From: Stylonectria norvegica
Taxonomy: Eukaryota > Ascomycota > Sordariomycetes > Hypocreales > Nectriaceae
Assembly: GCA_014621405.1 (NCBI GenBank)
Contig: JAANBC010000011.1
Location: 103,647 to 167,646 of the forward strand
Length of the DNA: 64,000 nucleotides
Direction of reading: 5' to 3'
The notes under the pieces are model-generated. The model made no database searches. It was not told the origin of the DNA and saw only the letters and a program-made list of their open reading frames with translations. The translations under genes and the position numbers were made by a program. Each line of letters starts with the position of its first letter. Position 1 is the first letter of the stretch. Below are positions 31,593-42,996 of this stretch, piece after piece.

Positions 31593-33156
31593 ATGAAGGC
31601 ATCAACTGTTTCACTTGTTCTCTCTGCGCTTGGCAGTTACGCGACAGCAGTGGACCTCGCGACCTGCAAAGCGGTAGCTCCGTCCTGCCGTTACGTCGAG
31701 GCAGCATCAGCAAAATGGTGTTCATCTATAATCAGTATGGCCATCCAATGTTCCCCCGATTGACCATCGCAGAGCTAACCCTTGCCCCTACTACAGGTGC
31801 TCAAAACATTGCCATCTCGTCATGTCGGCACTCCCAGCTGCACGTCACTAAGACACAGACATCAAGACCAACCGTCACTTCAACCCGAACCATCCATGCA
31901 ACAACTACAACAAAAGTCATAACATCTATCAGCACCTCGAGAGGATCAACGTGAGCTTCGAAACATAATCGACGAGCGAAGGACGGTTTCTAACGTTAAC
32001 AAATCAAGCATTACCCTCCCACCAGCTACGATTGCCGTTATAGCGACGGCCACAACTACGGAGACGACGACATATACGTCTTACGGATCCACCAAAGTGA
32101 CCAGCACGGAAATCGACATCGAAGAATCTTCAACGACTATCATCGCGTGAGATCTCGGATTACCAAGTAGTAGCTGCTTTATCATTACTAACATACTGTA
32201 CAGCACTGAAACAAGCCTCTCTCTTGCGCCATATAGCCCGCCACACTGCGCCGTGCCGGACAAGCGAGATGCGGATAGTCCGGCCAACGAACCGTCGCAC
32301 CTCGAAACTACAGTCGAATTTGAACTGCACGAGCTATTTGATGCTAGCGATGGTGATGTTTCACACCCAAGCAATATGTTCCATCGTAGACGCCGAGATG
32401 CCTCACTCCCCAGCGACTGCTGTGAGTTCTCCCTGCTGCTCTGCACCAATATAGCCTATTGAAAGATAGTCAAAGACTAAAACACTCGCAGCCTGTTACT
32501 TAACAAGCACCAAGTTGGATCTTGTGCCTCAAACGACAACAGTCACAGTTACTCTGAAGAGTACCCATACTTCAACAAAGATCTTGGGCGGCACTGCTCC
32601 AACCATCACGACCACCTCCACCGTGAAGAAAACCACCGTTGTCCCTGGCACCACCGTTTCGCAGTCAACGAGCTACTCAACCTCCACGACGACTCTCACG
32701 TCGACGGAAACTGAAAGTACGACTAGCATACATACCAATTCAGTATTCGAAACTACCATATCAACGACTATTCTTAAGTCCACCACAACAACCACTCAGG
32801 TTGCTGTTGCAACAGATGATCCATGCTCACCAAACAACATTGGTCAGTTGACCCGATTCAACGTCAACCTATACCCCGACTCAAATGTCAAACTCGGGTC
32901 TACCCAAGAAATTACTGGAGGCGCACTTGCTCCAACATACTGCTGCCAGAACTGTTATACGAGCCATGACTGCGTATTCTGGAGCGTCGACTACTCGACA
33001 GGCGCGTGCAACGGGTATTTTTCCTCTGCTAATGCACCGGTCGCGCGATGCCCTGCACCAGGGTGCTCAAAAGGGTTTCCTTCCGTCCTGGCCGGTTCCT
33101 CGGATGGCCACAGCGTGTACGGCGTTGGGCCCTGCAGCGGAGGATTTGCGACGTAG
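31593..33156 (+). CDS. Secreted Thr/Ser-rich mucin-like protein with C-terminal cysteine-rich apple/PAN-like domain
   Basis: The five-exon model is 31593-31734, 31797-31950, 32009-32146, 32204-32421 and 32492-33156 (438 residues). All four introns (62, 58, 57 and 70 bases) keep frame; the third has TTACTAAC before CAG. A signal peptide (MKASTVSLVLSALGSYATA) leads into a small N-terminal cysteine module with Cys in ATCKAV, PSCRY, KWCSS and SSCRH. Thr-rich tracts follow, and a second long Thr/Ser tract from 32530 to 32815 would be heavily O-glycosylated. The C-terminal domain PTYCCQNCYTSHDCVFWSVD with ACNGYF resembles fungal apple/WSC-like carbohydrate-binding modules. HRRRRD in exon 4 looks like a Kex2-type processing site. 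It is likely cell-wall or extracellular. No GPI signal is seen at the end (GPCSGGFAT). Confidence 0.82.
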
Positions 33157-34251
33157 CTGGAACCTCCAAGAATCAAGAACTTGAAGGCGTGCTTGTTTAG
33201 ATTATTTGAGTCATCATACAGTGCCAAGTGTATTATCGAAGTTGGAATACCGGCGACATTTGTGGCGGTCCATTAAGAGGGCTATGGATTTACCTACAGT
33301 TCATAGGTACGAGTATGTAGGAATTGAAGCTCATTCAAAACATACTTGCTCAACAAGCCCTCGCTCCTCCTACGTATTCAACTCATTTTAAGCAATGTTA
33401 CCTCCTTGCGACGTTCATCCGCCTAGCTTCAGAGTGTTTGTTCCTGCCGAGAATGCGACGTAAGGAAATCACCTTGTGTTAAGTGTACATGCCGGTTGAA
33501 GGAAACACGGTAAACGCCGGGCATGACAGAAGTATGAGGTCAATATGATCTTAGAATTAGACTAGTAAACTGATCTTTAATATAACCCTCAAAAGAGATC
33601 CAAGGACCCCAAATTTCGAATATTATTTTCATAATAAGTATAGGATATATAGGTCAATCAGCGGGAAAAGGAATAGTGTTTGGTAGCAGCCTCCCGGTGT
33701 TTGTTCCTCCAGCTTGGTATGAATACTAGATGCTAAAGTAGACTAGTTCCTCCCTACTGTGCCTTACATGCCGCGGGACGACGCCTTTGGCTCTTCTTAT
33801 CCGTGACAGTCACGCTAGTAGTGGCGTCTGAGACTAGATGGACATGTCTTACTTTATTATATGGGTGGAGTAAATGCCACGCCGCCACGTCACCAACTAG
33901 AGACATGTCTTTTGCGTCAGTCCCAAAACTAGCGGTGAAACAGAGCCTAAACTACAGCTCCATAAGCAGATAATTTGTACTACGAAGTTTCACATGATAC
34001 TGCAATGGCTATGTAGCCTACATACACTATATAGCATAGGCAGGTACATAAGTTCGTCAAGGCACAATAGTTACTAAAATCTATATATTTACCTAATATC
34101 CTAGGGTTATTTATAAGATTAAGAGACAACTTCAAAGTTATTTCAAGTTCTGTATTTACCATTACTCTATAAGTCACTTTTTGAGTTTATTAAGTGTATT
34201 TAAGTTTCAATATATGTTTAACTTTATATATTTATCTAGTTCATCTGCAAC
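33157..34251. other. Intergenic, AT-rich in its second half
   Basis: No gene is seen. From about 33540, and strongly from 33980, the sequence turns AT-rich with many TATA strings, like a short RIP-affected relic. It ends at the ATG of the broken PLP-enzyme gene at 34252. Confidence 0.5.
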
Positions 34252-35236
34252 ATGTCTATGGACACAAATATTGCAGGAAAGCTAGGCAGCTGTCTACCGC
34301 CAGGAGAAAAGCATGTGAGTCACATTGCATGAAAGTTGGTCCGTGTCGTTACTAACTTCAATTTCAAGGCAGTGAGCGTGTCAATACCATCTTGGGAAGA
34401 CACTTTAGCTTGGGCCAAAAGAGACCCAGCACTTCTGGCCAAGCTGCAAACTGGGGATCGAGATTCTTCACACCTTTGCTTGTGCGTGAGCTGTCCGAGC
34501 GTCTGCTGAAATGGGCGGCCTTAAAGCATGCATCTGTTGCACCTAGTGTACCGATAAACTTCCTCTTACCACACTCCGACTACCTGGTTTTGCTGTTCGC
34601 GAGTAGAACCACAGCTCAGTATTGTCAACAATATTTGAAAAGGGGTGGAGGACGTGTAATTTCAGTTTTCCACGTTAGCTTCACTGGCTGTTTTGATATT
34701 GAAACGGATACTTCCCCGATGCCTCGCAACTGTACCCACGACTACCTACACGGGGTGGTTTATCCTCGCGAACTGAGACCTGAGGCCAAAGATTTCTGGC
34801 AGCATACTGGATTCGGTATTTCAAGCCGATGTGCTGCCTTCTGGCTAGAGAATGCGCCTTTTCTTCAGAAAACTGCGGAAACGCAAAGCCTCCCGGTACA
34901 TGAAGGCAAACAGGCAAGTATCGGTATCCGAAAAGGACTTCCTACCATGCTATCCCATGGGATCTCGATCGATATAGATTCTGTCTATCTCTACTCAACA
35001 GGGATGTCTGCAATCAATCACACTGCTCTTGCCCTGCGCCATGCAAAGAGTATCTCGAGAACTTGTTGAGTTGCGGTTTTTGGGTAAGAGGCTCGAGCGA
35101 GACATGGAGTTGTCGAGCATCTTGTTCGCATAAGTGTCGGCATCGAAAATCAAGAGTACGTTGCCAGGGTTTTCAGGACTGCCCTCAAGGCAGCCGAAGA
35201 TGGACAGAAGGTAGAGCCAGAAGTGATGCTCGATTG
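34252..35236 (+). pseudogene. Decayed cystathionine gamma-synthase-like PLP enzyme (frameshift plus internal deletion)
   Basis: Exon 1 at 34252-34314 starts MSMDTNIAGKLGS. An intron at 34315-34368 with TTACTAAC joins it to HAVSVSIPSWEDTLAWAKRD. After LAKLQTG (near 34450) the frame shifts by one base and the protein resumes as SRFFTPLLVRELSERLLKW. The N-terminal half then reads well through a PLP-fold start SVYLYSTGMSAINHTALALRHAK to about 35050. The next recognisable piece, in another frame, is the family's C terminus HGVVEHLVRISVGIEN and the end EPEVMLD (stop 35234-35236). The central PLP domain, including the Schiff-base lysine, is missing, by my knowledge of the family roughly half the protein. 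The product cannot be active. It sits 1.6 kb upstream of the cysteine synthase-rhodanese gene and may once have been its pathway partner. Confidence 0.85.
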
Positions 35237-36881
35237 ACGCCGCACCAAACGAAAAGCAACAAGTACTGGGTAAAGTCTTCGGGATGGATACACCAGACAA
35301 GAGAAGGTAGTGTTCCAGTTATATCACCTTGGAGCTCTTCAGCTGGGTTTACTGAGCTCATCCGACGTAGACAGTTCTCTGTAAATCACAACAAGAGACG
35401 GGGAAAGCAATGCGAGCCAAGCCAGTGATCCCCCTGTTACAAACATCATCCTGAAATCCTGGCCTGTAGATGGATAGAAGATTGCCTCGAACACGGTCAA
35501 TCCCACCCGCGAGTATTATTCCTAAAATACCGATACAAGTCGCCTAGAACCATCTTCGTGATCCCTCCGTTAAGTGAAACCAACAAGCAAGGATGAGCTA
35601 AGAGGCTGTTACTTCATCGAAAATTGAAAGACTTTGCTCAACCTCGTTTTAGAAGTCTGAGATGATTTAAATGACTGTTCCACAGACAGCCAGTCTAAGA
35701 GCAGCTCCTAAATCTCTCCTAAAACTTAAAACTAACATCTGCTCTCAGCTTCTGCCACTACTGAGATATATCGAGAACATCTAAAATTCTCAAACGCATA
35801 CTTGCCGGAACATATGACAGCAGCGATAACACTCTCCAACACTCTTCAATGAAATCACAGAGAAGAATCACAGCGCTGCAAGGTTTTCCTAAACCGATCT
35901 CTTAAATATCCAGCTATGTCTGCTGAATCTGGTGTTTTGGTGCAGTGACGTCCAGCCCTAGACCAACTGCACAGCAAGCCTGCCCGAAGAACATACATTC
36001 ATGACAATCGTCTAACCGCCTAATTTCCAGCTCTACAAGCTTGCTGCTAGCCGTCCGAGTTAAGATATTGGCAGCAGCATGGCGCCAGCCTCTATGCCAG
36101 TGTATCCATAAATCAATTGGTATAGATATGGTGTGAACAAAACTTGAACAAGGTTTCGGCCATCGATGGTCGTGTAATCCATTGTTTGCTTTCGCGAGCT
36201 GAAGCAGATATGGGTGAACCTACAGTCCATGCCCTCTAGCAGTGGTGATATGAAGAGAAACATTGGTCGTTAACAAACCATTTGGCACTTCTGGGTCCGT
36301 TTCCCGTTCACAGTCGTTGAAAATGCGGGACAGGGGGGGCAACACCACGAAACTGTCTATCAAGGTTCTTGACTATCCACCTCAAAATCGACGCAAACCC
36401 CAATGGGAGGGACGACAGAACCACACACTAGCTAGGCGTTGCATAAAGATGCCTATCTTCCGTTTCGCCAGCACCTTGATGGCATCAGGTACAGACTATC
36501 GGGATTGCAGGTGAAAATATCGACAAGTCAAATGTGGCTTTGTGGGTCGTTGCCGTTGTGTATGGGTGTGATTGGGATCGACCTCTGGTGATGACGAGTA
36601 ATGCTAAGAAGGGATTCTTTGTGCCTCAATTCTATTCCTGCCCGGCAATGGCGTGACATTTGAGTGTGAATTTCTCTCAACTTGCACGATATTAAGATGT
36701 TGCTGCACCTCCAGTTGTATCTCCTACCCTTACGTCTGCCCGTCCATCACATTTACTTCCATCCTGAGCGCGCGAGTCCTGTACCCGCGCCACATGAGTA
36801 ACAAGCCAAGTGACGACGATTGTTACGAATCGCACCTTTACCATCAGTTAGACTGAGGAAGAAAACCTAGCGTGCTCGAAG
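35237..36881. other. Intergenic, possibly decayed coding sequence
   Basis: No intact gene is seen. A 67-codon minus-strand frame at 36060-36263 contains YLYQLIYGYTGIEAGAMLLP, which faintly resembles a membrane segment of MFS drug transporters, but nothing around it extends the match. The rest shows no recognisable protein. Confidence 0.4.
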
Positions 36882-38886
36882 ATGGGAAGCACCAATCCAT
36901 TCAATGTTTACAGAGGGCCGGACTCGATACGCAACTATTTCGATCCGGATTCGTCGCCTCCGTTGCCATTGGTAGAGATTCCCGAATGCCTTAATCCTTT
37001 TCGCCAGGACGGGGTTCGCATTTATGCAAAAATGATGACGATGCACCCAGCAAATAATGTGAAATCGATGCCAGGTCAGCGAGCCCAGATGGTCCACCAG
37101 ATGGTCGTAGCACCAGAACGATAGAGTATCAGACTTCCGGACTACTGACACACTCCAGCTTTGAACCTTTTAGAGAACAGTGTCAAACCAGGCAAAACAA
37201 AGACCATTGTCGAGTACAGCTCAGGGTCAACCGTGCTATCCATGTCACTGATCGCTCGTGCTTTATACGGCATCTCTGATGTACGAGCATATCTGAGCAA
37301 CAAAACTAGCATGTCCAAACTTCGGCTCATGCAGTTTTTTGGCATCAAAATGTCGGTTAGGCTCTGAGGTTCCTCGCAAGGAAGTACCACATTGACAAAA
37401 GCATAGCACTCTTTTTGGTGGACCATCACAACCTGAACCAACGGACCCAAGAGGGGGGATTCGAACGGCCCAAAACGTGGCAAATAGGTCAGACTGGGTA
37501 GTAAACCCCAATCAGTATGAGAATGACGATGTGTGTCTCAGGCAGCTCTCCAAACTTCTATCGACTTACGACTCACTTTACTAGAATTGGAAGGCACACG
37601 TCCGATGGACTGGACCGCAAATACTCAGCCAACTGCCCGAGATCAATGTAGTGTGCGCAGGAATGGGTACTTCAGGTATGGTTTTTGGAAGCGCAATAGA
37701 AGTGTTCAAGTGTTGATCAAATCCAGGAAGTATGACAGGTTTGGGCACCTACTTCAAAGATACAAAGCCTTCTGTCTTTCGCCTTGGGTAAATGCCACAC
37801 TCTCCTCAACTACGGTAGCTCTAAATCGGAAGCTTGCGCTTTTACTGACCTTACATGATTTAGGGTCTGTACAGCGGCAGGCGATCGTGTTCCTGGACCG
37901 CGGTCATATGCGCTTCTCGCTCCAGTTGAATTTCCTTGGAAATCATCCGTGGATCACATTGAGGAAGTCGCCTCGAGGGAATCTTTCTCCTTGTCGCTGA
38001 ATCTTTGTCGACAAGGGATTATTTGCGGGCCATCCTCCGGATTCAACTTGCAGGGCCTTTTTCAGTTCATCCAAAATCGCAAAAACCATGGTTCATTAGC
38101 TGAACTAGCAGGGTCGGATGGCGAAGTTCACTGTGTCTTTATTTGTTGCGATTTGCCGTATCAGTATATCACTGAGTATTTTGACAAGCTGGCGGGAGAC
38201 CAATTTCCCTCGGTAAAGAATGAGGTACGAGAACCACGCGAGCTTGCCTCTCGCGGCGCCGACACGTCCCCTGTAACTGACATCCAGTGTACTAGGCATT
38301 GCTGAAAGTTGATCTACACCGATACGACGAGAAATGGGAAAGAGAAGCTTTCGACGCTCTTGGCGAATATCTTGGCTTGGACGAAGCAGCACTAGGTTCT
38401 ATGCTAAGCTACGCTGCGAAGCCTGGTTCCGTAAACAATGGAGCCTGGGAAACTCTCGCCTGGCCAAAGTCGGGAACAGCAATCCTGGATATTCGTCAAG
38501 CAGTTGACTACATCGACTTTCACCTACCTGGGTCTATCAACGTGCCTTTTGTACACGAGGCAGACTCCAGCCCGTTTTCGGACCCCCAAGTTTTGGAAAG
38601 TCTATGGCAAAGGCTGGAGGAAATTTTCTTGGTTCCGGGCCTTGGCCTTCAAGCATTCACAGACGCCGAGAAAGTTCTTATTGTCTGTTATGACGGCGAT
38701 AGTTCTCGTGTTGCGACTAGCGTTTTGCGAGCTAGGGGATACGAAGCCGATAGCATAAAGTTAGGTTTCCATGCGTTGAGGGAGCTGGCCAGCAACTCGA
38801 CATGCGGGTTGATAGAGGAGGGAACAGATAACGACAAAACTTGGGTGCGTGCCGGTGGCGATGTTGTGGAAGTTGAACAAGCTTAA
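36882..38886 (+). CDS. Cysteine synthase-like PLP enzyme fused to a rhodanese domain
   Basis: The seven-exon model is 36882-37074, 37159-37351, 37407-37530, 37585-37675, 37727-37787, 37864-38224 and 38296-38886, giving 537 residues with all phases consistent. The N-terminal 340 residues are a fold-type II PLP enzyme: the likely Schiff-base lysine is K61 in ANNVKSMPALN, the substrate loop is SSGSTV (usually a TSGNTG-like sequence), the phosphate-binding loop is GMGTSGSMTG, and GIICGPSSGFN is the late conserved block. The C-terminal 196-residue exon is a rhodanese module with ILDIRQAVDYIDFHLPGSINVP and active-site Cys472 in VCYDGDSSR. Rhodaneses carry persulfide sulfur, so the fusion may pass sulfur to or from the PLP product. 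The altered substrate loop suggests a substrate other than O-acetylserine. It is cytosolic, as no targeting signal is seen. Confidence 0.93.
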
Positions 38887-39450
38887 CGAGATTTGTTGTT
38901 TCTGGGTAAACTTTCTACGGTATCAAACAACACACAATCGATAGACGCCTTGATCGTGTCAATTGAATAGGTGATGCTCCATACAACGTAGGCCAAGCCA
39001 TCCAGCTTGGTAGTCTACTAGACTGTAGGAGAATTTGCCTAATTGTGACAGTCGAGGGTAAGCGAGTTAAGTAGTGAAATCGAGGGAAACAGTTTCCTAC
39101 GTACGAAAGATCTAAACCATTGATGGACCAGTCTGATCGTTGCTATTCAAACATACTACCCGGAAGCAAAATGACGCAATCTCATTTCGGCCTTATATTC
39201 GTAAGCGTCGCTAATCAATTAGTAACAGATGCTTATTTAGTTAGTGTACAGTCGGGGACCGACGCGGCCGAAGAGCGAGGCGGCTGCTGGATTTCAGCCT
39301 TTTGAGCCTTTCCACGAAATGCAACGCATGTAAGAACTCTATACCTTTCATCATTCCTTGCTTACTGCAAATTATTCAACCTGCCCGACAACTCACTCAA
39401 AGGGCTCCTTGGCCTTGGTAGAACGTCGACCCTTCGACGGAGTAAGCACC
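38887..39450. other. Intergenic and promoter of the monooxygenase
   Basis: No gene is seen. The in-frame sequence from 39358 to 39450 lacks an ATG before 39451 and is taken as leader. Confidence 0.5.
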
Positions 39451-40629
39451 ATGTCATCAACGAGTAAGCCAATCTTGATCTCTGGCGCCGGCCTTGCGTC
39501 ATTGCTGCTTGCCCAGTCCCTGCGCCTGTCTAAGATACCATTTCGCATCTTTGAGCGGGATGAATCATTTGCCTTTCGTGGCCAGGGCTATCGACTGCGC
39601 CTTTCTCTGGAAGGTCTCAATGCCGTTGAATCAGTCCTCGACCCGAAAGCATGGCAGTGCTTTTGGGACACGTGCGGCAAAACAGGAGGGAGTGGTTTCA
39701 CCGCGTTCAACGCGGTGACCGGCGAACAGACTGAGCACACAGTACCTGAGAAGTTGTCCTCCCGGGATGGCAAGGTTGTCGGGATAGCCCGTGGAGATAT
39801 GCGCAGGTTGTTTGCCGAAGGCTGTGACGAGCACATCGAATGGGGCAAGCATGTAACGGGCTACGAGCTTACGGACGACGGCGTTCGAGCCATCTTCGCC
39901 GATGGTACCAAGTCGATTGAAGGCGCAATGCTCATCGGCGGCGAGGGCATCTACTCCAAGGTTGCAAAGCAAGTCTCAGGTGGGAGAATCAAGGTCTATG
40001 ACACGGGCGCCAGAGGCATACACGGCCAAGCATCCACCACCGCCTTCAAAGGCTTAGGAGAGGGTGTCTTTAGACTGAAGGATACCACAAGGACAAACGG
40101 CGACGTTTTCATCATTACTAACGTCCGCGCCGACGACATGGACAACCCCGATATCGAGTTTGGCTGGACTATGGGCGGCCAGCCTGGCGTAATCCAGGCC
40201 CCCAACGACGACTACAGCATCGTGGGGCAGAAGGCTGCGGATATTGCTAAGGAACTCACAAAGGACTGGCATCCGCGCTTCAGGCCGATGTTTGAACAAA
40301 TGATCACTGCTGATGCGGCCTTCTGGAAGATTACCTGCTCGACCCCGTCGGGAGTACCGGAATGGCCCAACGAGCCTCGCGTCACCGTCATCGGCGATGC
40401 TGTTCATTCCATGACACCTGCAGGCGGGATTGGAGCTAACACTGCCGTTCAAGACTCTGCTTTGTTAGGCAGGTTATTGCACGAGGCGGGTGGCTACAAG
40501 CTCGGAGTAACGGCTGCTTACGAAAAGGAGATGAGGGTCTACGGCAGTGAGGCTGTCAACACGAGCTATACCATGGCAAATAAAACATTCGGCATCAGCA
40601 TCGACGAAGAGAGTAGCAAAACAGTCTAG
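39451..40629 (+). CDS. FAD-dependent aromatic-type monooxygenase
   Basis: This is a single-exon protein of 392 residues starting at MSSTSKPILISGAG. The Rossmann FAD motif GAGLASLLLAQSL (G12-x-G14) ends at the ribose-binding acid in FRIFERD (E35). The second FAD motif GDAVHSMTPAGGIGAN begins at G315. This arrangement is that of class A flavoprotein monooxygenases (salicylate hydroxylase, UbiH and secondary-metabolite hydroxylases), which use NAD(P)H and oxygen to hydroxylate aromatic or polyketide substrates. There is no signal peptide or C-terminal membrane anchor, so it is probably cytosolic. Substrate cannot be told. It is next to the cysteine synthase-rhodanese gene on the same strand, but 560 bases separate them and no shared pathway is evident. 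Confidence 0.93.
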   Translation: MSSTSKPILISGAGLASLLLAQSLRLSKIPFRIFERDESFAFRGQGYRLRLSLEGLNAVESVLDPKAWQCFWDTCGKTGGSGFTAFNAVTGEQTEHTVPEKLSSRDGKVVGIARGDMRRLFAEGCDEHIEWGKHVTGYELTDDGVRAIFADGTKSIEGAMLIGGEGIYSKVAKQVSGGRIKVYDTGARGIHGQASTTAFKGLGEGVFRLKDTTRTNGDVFIITNVRADDMDNPDIEFGWTMGGQPGVIQAPNDDYSIVGQKAADIAKELTKDWHPRFRPMFEQMITADAAFWKITCSTPSGVPEWPNEPRVTVIGDAVHSMTPAGGIGANTAVQDSALLGRLLHEAGGYKLGVTAAYEKEMRVYGSEAVNTSYTMANKTFGISIDEESSKTV

Positions 40630-42543
40630 AAGCCATTAGTCGTGTAGTGTTTATCATGTGTAAACACCATAGCAGAACTGATACCTGATTCATCCAATGT
40701 GACGTTACCAGAAACAGAGTTGACCTTATCATGACATCAGTTCCATTCTGGGAATATGCGGTGATCCTAAGCATAGTACAAGACTCTTTTATAAACAAGC
40801 TTGGAGTCGCTCACGCATTCCAAGGATGCCTCTCCTCAGTTTTAACTCTCAGCGCGACGTCGAACTCTTCAAATTCCAATAGCATTAGCATCTGCATCCC
40901 TCCGTAATAGTACTTGAAATCTAAGTATTTAGTACCCGCAGCATTATTGCCAACATCAATGAACCAGCCTTCAGCCCGAGTTAGAAAAGATGTCTGCTTC
41001 CGTAAGATGAACATAATTCCCCCACTTGAACGCGTCAGGTCAGAGAGCCAGGTATCTACCTGGAACTACCCAACAGGTTACTTTAGCAGTGACAAAAGGT
41101 CCGATAATGGCAAATTTGACTGAGCACAGCAGCTCTGGCCCAGTTGACGAATACAGCCGTTCAGAGGAGGATTACCCGTGGACGGCTGAGAGCATGTTAG
41201 CACTTGCTCTAAGCGTGTTATACTATCTTCGACTTCAACTCTAACGACGCCGTGACTGCGTAAACCCATTCACCGAGCATCCGTGAGAACACACTGGCTC
41301 TCACATAGTGAACTCCCGCAGTAATAAGAGGAAAGCCAGCCGTATCGTCTTGATATGCACGCACACGAAATCGACGCGATATTTATGAGATTAACTAAGA
41401 TCGCATATCCCTGCCCGTCAACTTCAGCAAACAGTGACCTCAGTGACGAGTAGGTAAGCGAATGTCTTGCCTCGGAGGCATTTATAATGCGTTGATGGGA
41501 GAGTTTTGTTATGTCTTAAGAATCCTCCCGTTGGCGGTAGGAAACGCTGCATTCTTACTCCTGGCCAAATGGCAGACATTGGAGCTGAGAAGCTGCTTTT
41601 GAAACCCCAATCTACAAGACTGGTCATGTCTAGCAGGGCCGCTCCAATGCATTCACTATTGCGACTCGGTGTCCCAACCCTGGGGCTTGCTTGCCCGTGG
41701 AACCGTCACTCATACTACCACGGCATCTGGTCAAACTTCAAGTACCATCAACAAATACAAACGTCGCGAGGCTGAAAGAAACCCGCCAAAATGCCCGTCA
41801 GATATTACGGAGTTATAGAAACCTCCGCACCTCTTCACATAGGCGCCTCTCGCCACTATAAAAAGGCACGGCATATGTCATTGCAATGTAGAAGGTGATG
41901 GATTCTATTGCGTCATCTTTCACACAGACTCAACCCATTTGCACGAGCATCATCTCGCTTACATAGTGTCGACTTTCCTAGGGAGGGAATCTTTCCCAAA
42001 TCAGCAACTATGCACTTATCATTGATGCTATATTTCACAGTTGTAACATGGGTGATAGTCGTACTACTAATAATCATGGCGCCACGCTCGATTTCCAGCT
42101 AAGGCTAGCTCCTTTTTAGAATGTCTCTAATACAAGATCCTGATCTCAATGTAGCAGGTGGATAGAGTTTGCGCAGGGGCTAAGAGCAAGCGAACCATGT
42201 AATTAACGCTTTATATCTTACTGTATTCTTTGTTAGGCTCTCTATGCTTGTCTGTGGGCCTGTGCGAAGTCATTTAGGAAGGTATTATTATGTTTCCGTG
42301 TCAAGTCTCATTTAATGTTCGATTGAAGCACTTTAAACGTGAAACTTCAATGCATCAAGTAGCTATAGTGTCTGTGACCCTTTGTAATAGTCATTTCCCT
42401 ACTCATCATTGACATGTCAGGTATATATAGTTGATGGCATATGTCCATTTTCCATCTCATCTCAAGTTCTCAACCACACCCAGCCAACCTTCCTTCATTT
42501 AGCAACATCACAACGACTTCTAGTCCTTCTTTCAACTTTCAAA
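40630..42543. other. 1.9-kb intergenic with only doubtful small frames
   Basis: No recognised gene is present. A minus-strand frame at 40811-41014 reads protein-like (GWFIDVGNNAAGTKYLDF) and could be an orphan exon of an unknown gene, but I cannot extend it. Plus-strand frames at 41506-41775 and 41908-42102 have no features beyond a hydrophobic tail. A TATAAAAA string lies near 41857. The last 120 bases are the leader of the secreted-protein gene. Confidence 0.45.
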
Positions 42544-42996
42544 ATGCAGTTCTCTATCATCCCCGTTATTGCCACCCTGGCGGTCGGCGCCCTTGCAAAC
42601 CCTATGTCTTTGGACCCCAGGGCCACAGTTTCGGGCAACAACGCTGGCTCTATCTTCCAGTTCGGTAGCGATGCCAACTGCCGTGCTCTATTCTGGCAAT
42701 ACGGAGCCTGTGGACTCAGCACCTACTTCAACAACGGCCAGGTTGACCCCAACCTTCCTCTTGTTGCCATCCCCGGTGCCATCTTCAACCAGTACGGCGC
42801 TTCGCAGAACAACAAGCTCTGCGCCAAGACCATCACTATCTCTCACAACGGTGTCACCAGGCAGGCTGTGGTTGCAGACCAGAACGTCGGTGGCGACAAC
42901 TCCATCGATATGTGCCTGGGCATGTGGCAGGCTTTCGGCGGCCACGACAACGATGGCTCCATCATCACCGGAATGACCTGGAGCATCAACTACTAA
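42544..42996 (+). CDS. Small secreted double-psi beta-barrel (RlpA/expansin-like) protein, effector candidate
   Basis: This is a single exon of 150 residues. The ATG at 42544 starts a signal peptide (MQFSIIPVIATLAVGALA), and the sequence upstream in frame lacks ATG. The mature part has four cysteines in the pattern NCRALF, GACGLSTYF, KLCAKT and DMCLGMW. Short glycine turns and VVADQNVGGDNSIDMCLGMWQAFGG match the second half of double-psi beta-barrel proteins, including RlpA-like, barwin-like and expansin-like proteins. Fungal members are secreted and some act in plant interaction; others bind wall polysaccharide. The usual catalytic Asp-His pair of lytic members cannot be confirmed, so a binding role is more likely. 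The leader (42440-42543) is pyrimidine- and CA-rich. The gene lies 1.2 kb from the AT-rich repeat block. Confidence 0.88.
   Translation: MQFSIIPVIATLAVGALANPMSLDPRATVSGNNAGSIFQFGSDANCRALFWQYGACGLSTYFNNGQVDPNLPLVAIPGAIFNQYGASQNNKLCAKTITISHNGVTRQAVVADQNVGGDNSIDMCLGMWQAFGGHDNDGSIITGMTWSINY

Noticed and set aside
36060..36263. Minus-strand frame resembling a piece of an MFS drug transporter
   Set aside because: Only about 20 residues look transporter-like and no neighbouring frame extends the match.
37352..38295. Apparent frameshifts in the cysteine synthase gene
   Set aside because: All frame changes are explained by introns with good splice sites (six in total), so the gene is intact.
41908..42102. 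Small frame ending in a hydrophobic helix
   Set aside because: No signal or family features; the hydrophobic stretch is likely chance in AT-rich sequence.
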